Shown piece by piece: positions 12,575 through 24,800 of a stretch of DNA of 64,000 nt. The position numbers were made by a program, and so were the translations under genes. The number at the start of each line of letters is the position of its first letter. The stretch's first letter is position 1. This DNA is from Floccularia luteovirens (Eukaryota > Basidiomycota > Agaricomycetes > Agaricales > Squamanitaceae). The DNA lies in the NCBI GenBank assembly GCA_009739215.1, contig VSJF01000003.1, positions 62,001 through 126,000 of the forward strand, in the 5' to 3' direction. The notes below the pieces were generated by a model that saw only the letters and a program-made list of their open reading frames with translations, was not told where the DNA came from and made no database searches.

Positions 12575-13824
12575 ATGCCACCAAAACGAAAGCCAGACTC
12601 CGATATCCCTCCTCGCTCCAGCAAGAGGCAACGCAAACCTGTTGCACGTGCCTCTGCTCCCCCTGATGCTCAACCAAAGCCTAGGTCTAGGAAGAGAAAG
12701 CCTGCTCAACCCGCCCATGAAGACGCTGATGGTCGCACTGCCCCATTCTTGGACGCCTGTCCTCAGAAAATACAGGATAGAGTGAAGCGAGTTTTGTCAC
12801 AGACGTATGTTATCACTCTCCGTCTTAGCGCTGTTTAACTCATGTTGTTTAGATTCTATATGATCGACAGGAGCAGGGTTCCGGGTGAGTTGAAGGAAGA
12901 GTTTAGTGTTTTGGGGCTCTACTGGAAATGTAAGATTTCGTGACTCGACATTTAATATATTAATCCCCTTCTAGGTGTATACTGTTACTATCGACCGTAA
13001 ACCAAGGTGTAATTGTACTGTCCTTCAGCTTGTCGCACACTCAAGTTCTCACAAATGTCTATAGGTCCAGATGCATTGATGGGAAACCATTGCAAACACA
13101 TTATGAGCATCCCAACTTCTAGATATTGAAATTTTACTGAAAGATTATCAAAGCTTTTTGTATACTTCAAAGGTATGCTATCCACCAAACAAAATTACCC
13201 ATCTAAATTCCACATACTCCAGTTCTACAAGTCCCAGAAGCATCAACGGTCTGGTACCAAAAGTGAGACAAAAAAAAAATGACTCATACTCACAAAACCA
13301 TTCTCTGACTCACTTTCCAGGGCGCTTATCCCCTCCGAACTAGAATCGATCTTCGAACGAGCACCGCTCGCACCAAACTCAATTGCGCACTCTCACATTC
13401 GCGAAGCGCACGCGCGGGCTACTGGCAAGTTACCTCTAGCCGAAGAACCTGATGGTGCAACAACGAACAAGCGTATCCCTGGACCAGAAGATGATTGTCC
13501 GATCTGTTATGACGCCATGCACGACCTTGATGAGAACGCTCTTGTCTGGTGTAAAGAATGTGGTAATGCCTTGCATGTAGGATGTTTCGAACAATGTGTG
13601 TTTCTATTCATTTCTTTAACACATCTTGACTAAACTTCAATCAAGGGAAAACTGCCGCTTTGAATAAAGGAAACCCGTTGACTTGTGTCTATTGTCGTGC
13701 TGATTGGGTACTCTCGGATGATGCTGCTGCAGCCGGGGGTAAGAAAGTGGGTACTGTTACGAAAAAGAAGGGTAGGCGATTTGGAGGTTATCTTAATTTG
13801 AGTGGTGCTGCTAGTGGGTCATGA
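12575..13824 (+). CDS. SWIM and RING zinc-finger protein, probable E3 ubiquitin ligase, with apparent lesions
   Basis: The N-terminus is basic (MPPKRKPDSD...), nuclear-signal-like. Next comes FYMIDRSRVPGELKEEFSVLG, then VYTVTIDRKPRCNCPD and GNHCKH, the CxC..CxH zinc ligands of a SWIM domain. A C-terminal RING follows: CPICYDAM, CKECGNALHVGCF and CVYCRADW. In this family RING binds E2 enzymes and SWIM binds DNA or protein. At least six exons are needed; intron 13015-13064 is clear. Two problems are visible. The exon around 12842-12929 reaches the conserved GSTGN segment only if one G of GGGG at 12913-12916 is dropped. The donor after GNHCKHI reads ATGAGC where GTGAGC is expected (about 13103). 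The gene is therefore either misassembled here or damaged. The stop TGA is at 13822-13824. Confidence 0.8.
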
Positions 13825-13897
13825 TCTGAAATGTTTGTATCTTTTTAACAAGTGAAAAATCATCATATTGTAATCATTAAAAGTCGTAAGAGCATAA

Positions 13898-15296
13898 CTA
13901 TCTTCCACGGGTTCTAGGCGATACCCTACTTGCATATATATCCTTCACCCCAAAGAAAACACCCACACCAAAAGAAAGTGCCAACAAACATGCGGCAGCC
14001 TCTGAAACGTTGTACCCAGTACACCACGTGCCGCCTCCCTTAACAGGGCACTTTGCCCCTGCAAGTAAAAACACAAAGAGCGCACTCCAGATTACAGTGA
14101 GAACACCGTCAATAGAAACTCGTACGACAAGTTGATGCCGTGCATTCTTCCAAGCTGCTTCATTAGCCAATGCTGCTAGGAGCGGTTGTCGTTTTGAAGG
14201 CGAGGAGGATTTGCCGTAAGTGTACGAACTGGGAACGTCACTAGAATTATCTTCGTAATCATGAGTACCCATGGATGAGGGTGATTGGAACATTGTCGGG
14301 TCTACTATGAGATTGACGTGCACGTCGCTTTGAGAGAAACCAGGTTTATTTTTCTTATTCTTTTTCTTAGATGGGGCCGAGGGAATGGGGAGGACCATCA
14401 TTCCATGGGCGCTTAGTTCATGGTTGTCGCCGTGTTGTCGCCGGAAAAGGCATGGTCGGATTAGAGCTAGATACAGGAGGAGAAGGAGTGTAGATGGTGC
14501 AACGACATAGAGAGCGTATGCCGGTGGCTTGTTCGCGGGTAGTGGAGGAGGTTTGGGTTTGACAATCTGGTGGGGAGAAGGTTAGATAAGATTAGATGAT
14601 TACTTCAAAAACACTCACGATGGCAACATATATACAAGGTACAGCAGCTGCTAGAGCGAGAATGATTTGTAGAACACGGAGAGCGATACGTTTCTTCGGT
14701 CCATGCGTGATGAGCTCTCCACGGGAGTTCACACCTCCCACACGTGGTTTCTCATCCCCACTATCATCTTCTGGTCTGGTTGCGAACTCTCGTTCAAGCA
14801 TGCGCATACGCTCTTGCTTCAATTTCGGGTGCACAGGGCTTGCGAGATACTCCTCTGGGTCATTGCTCCATGGAAGAGGTGATTCGTCAGTGTGGGTATG
14901 AGCATATAACGGGGAAGTTAATGATGGAGAGGTGGCGGGAGGTCGGTGGCGGTCCTGTGTGTACCAAGAACGAGACCACACAGGGAAATGAGCAACATCA
15001 AGACTAGGAGGGGACTGGGGAAGCGGTGATTGTGATTGTGATTGAGGAAAATGTGACGCAGGGAACGCAGGAAACGAGTGAGCGTGGTGGTGTTGGTGGT
15101 GGTGGTACAAGTATTCATTATCAGCAGATGGTGCGGTGTCATAGACATCATAAGAGATATCATCTTCGTCATTGATACTCCTGTTAGAAACGGGTGACCA
15201 CGGCCGTCGCAGTTGTGATTGAGGTGGTGCGGCGTCGAGGTCGGAGAACATTTCTCCCCCTCTTCCAGTGCGGGAAGCTGCTTGAAGTAACAACAC
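13898..15296 (-). CDS. Integral membrane protein with about four helices, unknown function
   Basis: Two exons, 15296-14619 and 14566-13898, are joined across a 52-bp GTGAGT..CCAG intron in phase 0, giving about 448 residues (a second in-frame ATG 15 codons on, MFSDLDAA, could be the real start). The N-terminal third is disordered, rich in His, Ser, Pro and Gln, with a short His cluster. Hydrophobic segments follow: IALRVLQIILALAAAVPCIY, YALYVVAPSTLLLLLYLALI (just after the junction), VSIDGVLTVIWSALFVFLLA and AACLLALSFGVGVFFGVKDI. The last two bracket a short cysteine-containing loop (CPVKGGGTWC). This four-helix layout resembles MARVEL-like proteins of fungi, but I do not recognise the family with certainty. 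It ends close to the convergent SWIM-RING gene (stop 13824). Confidence 0.75.
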
Positions 15297-15392
15297 TGAT
15301 AATCACTATAATTATCTCATCTACACTATCGTGGGAATTTCACGACCCCCTGTTTAAGTACCACAAACTATATGCTGAGATCATATATCCCA

Positions 15393-17170
15393 ATGGTAAA
15401 GACCCGTGCACGCGTGTCGTTGGCAGTAGCCTCAATATCAACCTCACCGGAACCTAGTGCGGAACGACCAAGAAAAAGGATTAGAGTTGGTTCTGTCGAG
15501 AAACAATGTGGGTTATTTTAGTTTTCTTATATGACTTTTTTTCTAACGGAGACTTAGCTACTGCTTCAAAGAAAACCAACACCTTTCTAGAACGCGTCTC
15601 TAGCCCATGGAAAGTCGGCGCCCACGTTTCAGCTGCTGGTGGTGTCGAAAACGCTGTCACGAATGCTGCTGCTATCGGGTAAGGGTTGCTAAAATTCTTT
15701 ATACCGCATATACAAGCTCATTCATTCTTCTCTGGGGGTACAGCGCCAATGCATTTGCTCTCTTTCTAAAATCACAACGAAAATGGATCTCTCCTCCATT
15801 ATCACCTCAATCTATAACTGAATTCAAGATGAGGATGTCGGAATTTGGATATACCAGTGATCTTGTCCTACCTCATGGGAGTTATTTGATTAATTTGGGT
15901 AACCCAGATGAGTATGGTTTTTTTCCTTTTTCTTCTAATGATTGTGAAATGATTAACTTATAACTGTTTCAATGTGTTTTTTCTTGTTGTAGAGAAAAGA
16001 GGGAAAAATCGTATACTTGTTTTATCGATGACTTGAAACGGTGTGAAGAGTTAGGATTGACAAGATACAACTTCCAGTAAGTACGTGTTCCTTCTCCTTC
16101 TGGGCGGGGCGACGATCCCCATCGTTCCTGGGACCTCACATGTATAAATTTAGTCCAGGATCAACTGTTGGTGAGACAACAATCACGAACAGCATATCTC
16201 TAATTGCCCAATGTGTCAATCGCGCACACAAGGAAACTAAACATGTAGTTGTAGTTTTGGAAAATATGGTATGTATTTTTTTTTCTCAACACGAAAATAT
16301 TTGACCTCATAACAACGTGTCAAAGGCTGGTGCTGGAAATGTTATAGGATCGGATTTTGCGCATTTGAAAGATATAATTGCCCAAGTGGAAGACAAGACG
16401 AGAGTAGGGTGTTTGTCTGGATACGTGTAAGTTGCCATTTATATGTCGTTTTGTTATGTGTATATATACATTTATCTAGGTCATGCATTTGCAGCAGTGA
16501 GCCTTGAGTTTTGTCTCTAAAGAAGCTTCTTAATGTTTATTGAGCAAGGGATATGATATTCGGACAAAGGAAGGATGGGAGTAAGCTTCTCCTTTAACCC
16601 ATTTAATCCACCGTGTTTGACTGTATACTTCAGTGCTACGAGTACGCCTATCCATATATCACATGGTTCAAAATGTGATTGACTTGTATTATCATAGTGG
16701 CAGATTTCGATTCACAAATTGGATTATCCTACTTACGCGGTATGCATCTTAACGACTCCAAAACACAATACAACTCCAAGAAGGATCGTCATGAAAACAT
16801 AGGACTGTAAGGCCCTTTCAATAACCTCTTAAACTCCCGATTGAATTTCAGCATGGACAAAAGGGGAACACTTGGTATATCGACATTCAAACACATACTT
16901 AGAGATCCTCGGATTCAAAACATCCCTCTTATCCTCGAGACAGCGAGCTTCGAGTGTCCAGCAGAGGTGTGGGGCAAGGAAATTGAGGTTTTATATTCCC
17001 TTTCTGAGAATGGTGGTCATGACGAACTACTAGACGATAATCTGGTGAAAATCGTCAAGGATGCTGTTAGGGCTGCTGATGGAAAGAAGACCAAGAAGAA
17101 AACAGAAAAAGGTACAGGGAAGAGAAAGGCGAAGAAAAAGAGTGAGGATAGTGAGGAAGAATCTTCATAG
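15393..17170 (+). CDS. APN1: AP endonuclease family 2 (endonuclease IV / Apn1)
   Basis: The protein cleaves DNA 5' to abasic sites in base-excision repair, using three metal ions. Signature blocks appear in order: [89 protein letters not shown] and LILETA. The conserved metal-ligand His, Glu and Asp positions fall within these. The start ATG at 15393 opens a basic leader; the first intron is 15508-15557, and later exons begin at 15558, 15744, 15993, 16154 and 16326 with ordinary GT-AG introns. The C-terminus is a lysine-rich tail typical of fungal Apn1. One defect: in the exon from 16326 the conserved GVCLDTCHAF block is reached only if one G of GGG at 16407-16409 is removed. Convergent with the decayed gene at 17280. 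Confidence 0.9.
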
Positions 17171-17279
17171 AGGAAGTGTTTTATTACATTCATTGGGGTT
17201 CCGCTTCTCGTCACAAGATTCATAATATCTACTGCCTCTCTAGAACAAACAACTGTAGACCGAAGAAGGGATTGTTCAA

Positions 17280-18800
17280 TTATATCGCAACAACAAAAAT
17301 TTTGAAAAGAACTCCTACCTCTCCACTAGAATCACTACTCACAAACAGCCGACCATCTTCTGCAAACGCCAAGCCTGCGGGACGGATACAGCTGCCAGGA
17401 CATGTGTCCAGATTGGTAGCTTGTATAATAAAACTGTAATCCTCCATATCATGATTTTGGCCAATTGGGAACGGAACTCTGCGTGTGTGTGAGTTGACTA
17501 TTATAGATAAAGAAAATGGGAGTGAGAGGACAAACCTTACAACACCGTATCCGGTTGGAGCAGTTTGGTCAAACGATCCATGGAAAGACACGAAGGCATC
17601 CCCACGGAATTTACTGGGAAAATCCTTTCGAACTAGTAAGCCCTCCTGATTCTGTATCATAAAATTTGATATCCAGAGGTACAGAATGCGCCTATGGGGA
17701 GGATGCAAGTTCAAGAACAAATAAATAAATATAGAATGAAGAAAATAAATAACAATACCTGGAAAGACAGAATGGGAGGGACGTTGTTAGTCTTATCACG
17801 ACATCACGAGTCATTTCTAATCGGATCCAGCCTCAAACTGAATTGAGCACCACTATCATCACCTAAAAAATAGGGTCTGCTTGCGGGTTCCATAGTGTAG
17901 CACAATCCGGAAATCCATATGACAAAGGGGTAGTACCACCAGTAGAATATCGGGCAAGTTCCATTTCGTCAGCAGGATTGTCATTTACAAATCCAGCAGT
18001 CAGACCGGTAACATTATCAATCGAAGCGCCATTTTCGAGGATACATATCGATACCGATATTGGCTGCTGAGTAGTTGCAGCTGTAGTAATAATAGAATTA
18101 TATTTGGGTGGGAATGCGAATCCGGCTGGGTTTCGTATTCCAAATGCGATTATCTGTCCGGAAATCCATGGAATAATAGGCGGCGCTGTTGTGATAGTAG
18201 CAACTCCTAGTAGTAGAGGAAAGCGGCGTATCTGAGAACGACCGGAGGTAGGATCACGAGCGGTTATGTCAATATTAGTGAGAGGTCCGGAGCCAACTAG
18301 TATAGCCGTGGTCTTCCCCTCGGAGTCCTTCTCCAATTGTACTGGTATGTGTGGTCAACTCTCTCGAATAACATATCAACTTTTCCGAGTCATATCAACA
18401 TGGGAATTAAACTGAACCTCCATCAGCTGGTAATCCGCTTATACACGGCGCGCGGTGATACTGCAGTCCGCGTACGTGGGTCATATTGGTACACCAACAC
18501 ATCACTCGCCTGTACTACACATACAGCCGTGTCCCATCAACTTGAATTCCATGGATGAATGAGGAGTTCAATATAACAAGCTCACGCTCCCAACCAGTCA
18601 TCCGCCTTGTCCTTGTGTGAATACCGTCACGCCAAATCCACGTTCCACGACGAGAAGGTTATGGAGTGAATCAAATGATATGCCACGCGGCATGGTGAGA
18701 TCAGAAAAGACAACATGTACGGCTATTCCGGGGAGCTACAGTGACTGGAGCTTTGAAAGGTATACCAGAAGGTTGGAAAGTAGCGGTACTACCCAACAAT
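17280..18800 (-). pseudogene. Sorbosone/glucose dehydrogenase-like gene, heavily disrupted
   Basis: Blocks of a fungal secreted sorbosone-dehydrogenase-like beta-propeller are readable on the minus strand in several frames: VHVVFSDLTMPRGISF, ELVILNSSFIHGIQVDG, DVLVYQYDPRTRT, SGPLTNIDITARDP, QIIAFGIRNPAGFAFPP, ENGASIDNVTGL, FGFPDC-type motif SYGFPDCATLW, DAFVSFHGSFDQ and CIRPAGLAFAEDGRLFVSS. Joining them needs several shifts: an extra C in the run at 18730-18733, missing bases near 18590 and 18515, one near 17875, and a further shift near 17665. In addition, TGA replaces the expected Trp codon after IRNDS near 17820. No reading passes through all blocks by splicing alone. Such proteins oxidise sugars with a quinone cofactor outside the cell; here the gene appears dead unless the assembly is poor. 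Its 5' end was not resolved. Confidence 0.75.
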
Positions 18801-19211
18801 GATACTAAAGACGTGAGAATACTGAAATATAGAGTTGGTCTCACTGTCGAAGAGAGGCATTATACTTTGAATATGGGTGTCCTCTTATATGTTGAACGAA
18901 CTGGCGGCGCCACTATCACCCAGGATGTTTCAAGTTGGTTGGTAAATATAGGCTATGATTGATAGTTGAATGAAAGTCCTTAGTGATGAATACAATTGCA
19001 GTTTGCGGTTTTAGTGAGAACCAAAAGGCCTACTACTCGTATAGCCTTGATCTAACGAGCCTCAACTTACTTCCTGACGACTGTCGGAGATGTACTTAGG
19101 ATTGATGATAGTAAAAGCAACAGCAGTCATCTAGAATACTATATAATCTGAGTAGGTAAAAAAGAATTAATGTTTCGAGTCGCTTCAAATAAGGTCCATC
19201 ATACACATCGT

Positions 19212-21217
19212 CTACTTATCCCTCACAAACCTGCTCAACAGATCCACAAGATCTCTTCTAGTCTTTGCCGAATCCAAAACAGTTGCATGATCCAACTCTT
19301 GGTATAAAAATACCTCCAACACACCAGATTCCACACTCTTCCCCTTCCCTTCAAGACTCCCCGCCCAGTACGACTTTATTTCCTTCTCCCTCGTCAAGTG
19401 ACGTCTCACCGCCTCAGCTGGCACAATCTGGTCATTTCCAGCAAGGACAACCGCGACATTTCGTTTTCTGCGATAATCCTTGCCCGATTGGTTACCTGAA
19501 GTTCCCACTCGTAGCGATACATCAACACCACTATCAGCACTCGCAGCCCCATTCGAACCAATTTGTAGTATCTCTCATAAAGACTTCCAAGTCTTCCCGC
19601 CAAACCCCGCCTTCAGTCCAAAAGAACGCACGTCCAAGTGTACGTGCTATATCAGCATCACGACTAGCAAAGTACCATAACTGCCAAGCTGAAGGACGCG
19701 AATATCTCGCAGGTTTGGGTATGATTTGTGAGGGAGAGATATTGTGGGGGGTGACTGTCCACGGATTACGGTACACAAAACTATGTGCGACGCCATGGTG
19801 TGAGAGTAAGATTGGTATCGGGTCAATGAAAACAAGGTGTGCAATGCGTGTGTGTAGGACGGTAGAGCGGGTTGGATCTTCAACTGAGTCGAGATAGTCC
19901 CTGACAATCCAACCAGCGATAAAGGTACCAAAGGAGTGAGATACCAAAACAATATCATTCCAGGCCGTCCGCGGAGGATTTGACTCTGCTTCACTATGGG
20001 AGTTGTTGACGAGATGTTTTCGTGAGCGCGACACATTTTGTGAGCGGTCACGTTTCGAGGATCGATCTTTCAACCTCGCATCCGCCGAGCCTACAGAATC
20101 CAAAATTTTACCAAGCATAGCGAGCATTTCAGGACGTGGTGGAATTAAATGCGGAGTCATATGCATGCTGATTTGTAGTATTTCCGGAATGAGTATCCCG
20201 ACATCGGGTTCGGTGGTTCCGAGCATCCGAAAGATAGGAATGTATGGGTAGGTTCCAATCTACGAGTGTGTTTATGAATACAAGCAATGAAGAGGATACA
20301 AGATTTTAACAAACTCCAATTGCATGTAACAGGACTAAAGGATGTTTTGTGTTTGACCGGTGAGGGCGATGCCAATAAGGAATGGAGACGCCTGGGGGCG
20401 TTTGGCGCGATAAGAAAAATAAGATTGGGCGAGGAGGGAATGACTGGAACCATTCAGGGGGAGAGTAGTGCCTGAAGCCGAGTAGATATAGTGTAATAGA
20501 TGTATAACTATCAACCAAAGCGACGATCTAACGTTGCAGAAAGGTTCATCAGATATTACGTGCACACATTGAAAGAACTGGCCACTCACAAAGTACCAAA
20601 TAAGAGGCCGGTGGAGTGAAACCACACGATCTAAATTCACTCGCATACTTGTCAACCCCATCGTTTTCCCTTCTTCAAACTTCATTCCCAACAGCTCCTC
20701 AATAGTCTCAATATATCCCTCCAACTCGTCTCTACATTCCCTAGTCAACTTTTCTTGTGTGTTAGGGTAAAACAAAGCCCACAACAACCATTCATAAATG
20801 TCTTGTCCGTTTTGGGAGAGATGAAGTGTTGGGTAGGAACCATCCAGAGGGGTATGGAGGATCGTTTGGGTGTGCGTCTTCTACAGCTGCAGAACATTTC
20901 GCAAAAGTTGCTTGACGTTGGATTTTTGTGAGGGGTACCGGTGAATACGTAGGCGGCTAAGATAAAGATTAATTATCCTCATCACCCTTACCGACTGTGT
21001 AACACTTACTGCTTGAAGACGCCGACAACGAGGTAGATAGACAAAGAGGATAAAAACAAGCTTCAAATACAGCGATGAGGGTTATCCATGTAGGTAGTAA
21101 AAATTTCTTCAGGAGAGCTGATAACACAAGGTAACCAATGCTGGTGGGCGCAACAAGCCGTAGTAGGATGATACATGCGCGAATAAAGAGGTACTCTAGG
21201 ACGCTATTTCCAAGCAT
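19212..21217 (-). CDS. Alpha/beta-hydrolase fold protein, membrane-anchored, unknown substrate
   Basis: The N-terminus from the ATG at 21217 is hydrophobic (CIILLRLVAPTSIGYLVLSA and a second segment leading to VYLPRCRRLQA), suggesting a membrane anchor. Middle exons give DIYEWLLWALFYPN and LEGYIETIEELLGMKFEEG. Then come HYSPPEWFQSFPP and HPLVLLHAIG, the usual strand leading to the oxyanion region. The nucleophile elbow is LVSHSFGTF (Ser in SHSFG). The Asp region NVAVVLAGNDQIVPA and catalytic His region YQELDHATVL complete the triad order. The family is widespread in basidiomycetes as an uncharacterised hydrolase. Two single-base problems are visible: an extra C (GG on the plus strand at 21048-21049) before LFVYLPRC, and an extra G (CCCC at 19547-19550) after NWFEW. 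The stop is at 19212. Confidence 0.75.
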
Positions 21218-21842
21218 AGTCAGACAAAGAGGGTAGCGCTTTATATGTCCAGAGACATTAAATTTGAGAATGTGGTATTAGTGTCAGTGACAGTCAAAGT
21301 AGCAATGATGTATGCAACAATGTTTGCCAACAATCTCAAACACTAACATTGGCACAAACAAACAACCACGATGAATTTTATTTTATAAGTGCTTGATGAT
21401 CTAGTTGCGGGAGATTGCAAGAAAGCAGGAAGAACATGTGAATGGTGACCAATGGTTACAACAGCGAAGTATTAATACAGTACTCTGATATTGCATGGTT
21501 CAGGAGGAGACAATATGAGGATAATGGAATGCATGCGAGTTATTAACTGTGATTGAATGAATAGAAACAATTTTTTTTAAAAGTGGACCTAAAGTATGGC
21601 CGGGTGCTGATGCTCGTGCCGTCGCATAATTGATGCAGAGCGTGGCTTTCGGTAACAAACCCCGTACCGAGAAGTGGTTTTGATGGATACACGAGGTCCA
21701 GCGAGTTCTGGCTGGTGAACAAAGTGTGATGGTGTCCTGTGCAGAGAAGAAATCGCATACACCAGCAAGATCAACGCAGGCCATGTCCCGATATGTCATG
21801 CACCATCAGCACAATAACTTGTGTGAGGCCATAAGTTCGTCT

Positions 21843-24800
21843 TTATTCGATAACCTCGAACCGGCTTCTCTTCCCTTCCCTTCCGTCACTTACGTCGTCT
21901 AACAATCGCTTTTCTCCAGTGGTTTCAGAGCCGACGCTACTCGTCCCAACTCCCATAAAGTTTTCGCCATTGACGATATTCTGTAATATTATATTATATT
22001 GCTCATCCGTCAATCCCATCCCGGCAAGGGGGTTAATTCGCCCATCATCATCACTCGTTCCTGCAGCTGAGCCTACAGCATTACCGGCAACCCCACCGAG
22101 ACCTGAAGGCCCAAATCCAAATCCAAGATTCGATCTGCTGCCGCTAGCTTCGGAAGACATAGGCACAAGTGCTGAAGAGCTACCCGGAAAGTTTTGTTGG
22201 TCATAGGAACCATCTGGGGCTCCTGGTGAACGTGGGACGCCTCGTGACATTTGTTGGATGGTTTTGAGATGCGTCAGGTGTTTCTAAATAGATCATTATG
22301 GATATTTGCGCGATACCTACAAAGGAAATTTCTAACCTCTAACATATCCAAAAGACCTTTCTTGGTAAATGGCTTGGGAAGGATGTCGTTCATACCAGAT
22401 GAATAATACGTCATTATCTCGTTTGGTTTTGAGTTGGCTGTCATTGAAATAATAGGTGTCATGTGGTCGAACTTGCGGATGAGTGACGTTGCAGATACGC
22501 CATCCAGTTTTGGCATCACAATATCCTATGAGAATAACCAGTGAGCAAAAAAACCTAGATATGTATCAGATCGATATGAATACGAACCATCAACACTAGA
22601 TCATATTTTTCCAAATTCATTTTATTTACTGCACCAACACCATCCACAGGCAACATCGATCGTGCACCCAAACACCTGCAAAAATTTGCTGCTCAACCTC
22701 CTGTTCACTGCGTCATCATCCACAAGCAATACACGGGGTGGTACTGCCCACCCAGGCACAAATGTCTGCCGACGCACACGTAGAGTTTTTTGTTTCTGCT
22801 GTGCTAGTAGTAATGCGCCTGTTGCTGCTGTTCGACGTCGCCGTTGAGGAAGAGGGCGAGGATGGTGAGGGTTGCACACGCTCTTCATCCCCATCATATC
22901 CACCAGCAGTGGAGCCAGCAAGGTGGGAATTGGAGTCAAATATCAAGGGGTCAAGACTCCATTGCCCGTTCGCGTTATCGTTTGAACTGCGTGGCATCAA
23001 ATGTCCAACGGTGTAAACTTGGAGTCCCTCATGCGCCATCACAGAAGGGGACTCTTCATCCCCGCTTGGTCTATGAATTATATTTGTTGAGACTGGTGGA
23101 GGCCATGAGGAGGACGAGGCCCGACCCTGTGACTGTGACTGGGCTTGCATATTACCAAGTGAGGATTGGGAAGTAGGAGGTAGCATAAAACCAGAGCTTG
23201 AAGTGCCAGTAGGGGTATCACCTTCTTTCTGCTGCATCGATTCACCTTGCTGGGGCAGGCGATGTCGATTACTATCCCACCGCACTGTATTACTCATTTC
23301 TTCAAGCTTTGCTAACTTTTGTGCGGACATATTCTGCCCTCCCCACTGCCTCGAACTTGCGCTATCACTTGATGGAAGCAACTCATCCTCAGCTACCAAA
23401 GAACCACCACTTTTATCAGGCGGATCTCCCGACCGCAACCCAGAAGTGATCATCTCTATTCTTCTATTGAAATCTTTCTCAGCAGCAGCCCGAATGCTTA
23501 TATTCAAGTCATTATCATCTGAATGCCGTCCGTGGTTAATTTCCGCACGGCGGCTGATATCGCTCATCTGCAATAAGGTGGCACGGCCAGCGTCTCCGTC
23601 CATAAAGCGCGCAGCGGCTTGCGGCGGAAGAAACGGGTTTTGGTCTGTACCAGTCGCTTGTAAGTCATACAGCTGGGTCTGTTGCTGGTCTGCCTGCTGG
23701 TAATGTTGAACCTGACGGCCCAGTGGCTGAGACTGGGTTTGGGTAAGGCTGGCCGGCTGTTGGGTTTGTGAACTGCCGTACCCCTGATTGTGCAAGGCCT
23801 GGGCCTGGGCAAGTCTAGACAGGGAGGAGGTTGATTGCGGGTTTTGGGGATTCACCGTGGGCTTGACTCTACCTTATTGAGACCAAAACAAAATGAATTT
23901 AACGGGTAAGTTAGTGTGGGGAGATGAGTGGAAAGATATTACGAGTTGAACAGGTCGAAAGATTGGACAAAATTAGATTTGGAACCAGAAAGGTCCAGAG
24001 GGGTCCAGGTACAGGAAAAATGTATCGGAGTTTGTGTGCCGTTTTGAGTTATGTGTTTTGATCGCATGTTCGATGGGTTGAATATGAGAAATGACATATA
24101 AAAGAAGCAAATGAACCAGAGTATGTCAGTTTCGTTTAACAAACATGCACCCCATAAGATTAGATCGAGAAAATGATGAAAGTGCTGCTAGAGAACCCAG
24201 TGGTCATATGGGTACGGGTAGGCATGGATCCATATCTTACAGAAGAATACCGCATACATAGGGAAAATGAAGTACATATGCGATATTTTTTATGTATGCA
24301 TATAAAATAGATGCATGAATGGAATGATATCAGAAATGTCGGTCATAAAGGATGACATACAGAGCAATTGTTTGAGGAAGCGGAGACTATGACAATTGAA
24401 AACGTATTAAATGTGAAGTGGAATGAAGGGGGAAAATATGATACCCGCGCAACCACATACCATAGACCCGAAAATATCAGGATTCGGCAGACCAAGGGAA
24501 TCAGGCGACTGAAAAAAGAGTTTCACTCACCCTCCCCAACAACAACTTCTAACAAACGCTGGAAGAGCGCATCCTGGTGGGCCATACCCTTCTTGAATCC
24601 GGCCATCTCCTGCAGGACGTCCTGGAAACCTCTTTCGAGGAAGCGAACCCTGCCACGAAGATCCTCAGACTCGCTCTGTAGGCGGCGCACCTCATGTTCT
24701 AGGAGTTGGGAGTATGAGGTAGGGGATGATGAACGAAATGAGGTTGAAGCAAGTGATGATGAAGGAAGTACAGAGGATGAAGCTTGGGGAATAGGGACGA

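Noticed and set aside
12913..22801. Programmed +1 ribosomal frameshifting as the reason for the frame breaks
   Set aside because: Sites differ in sequence, affect unrelated housekeeping genes and lack a shared slippery codon; assembly error or decay explains them more simply.
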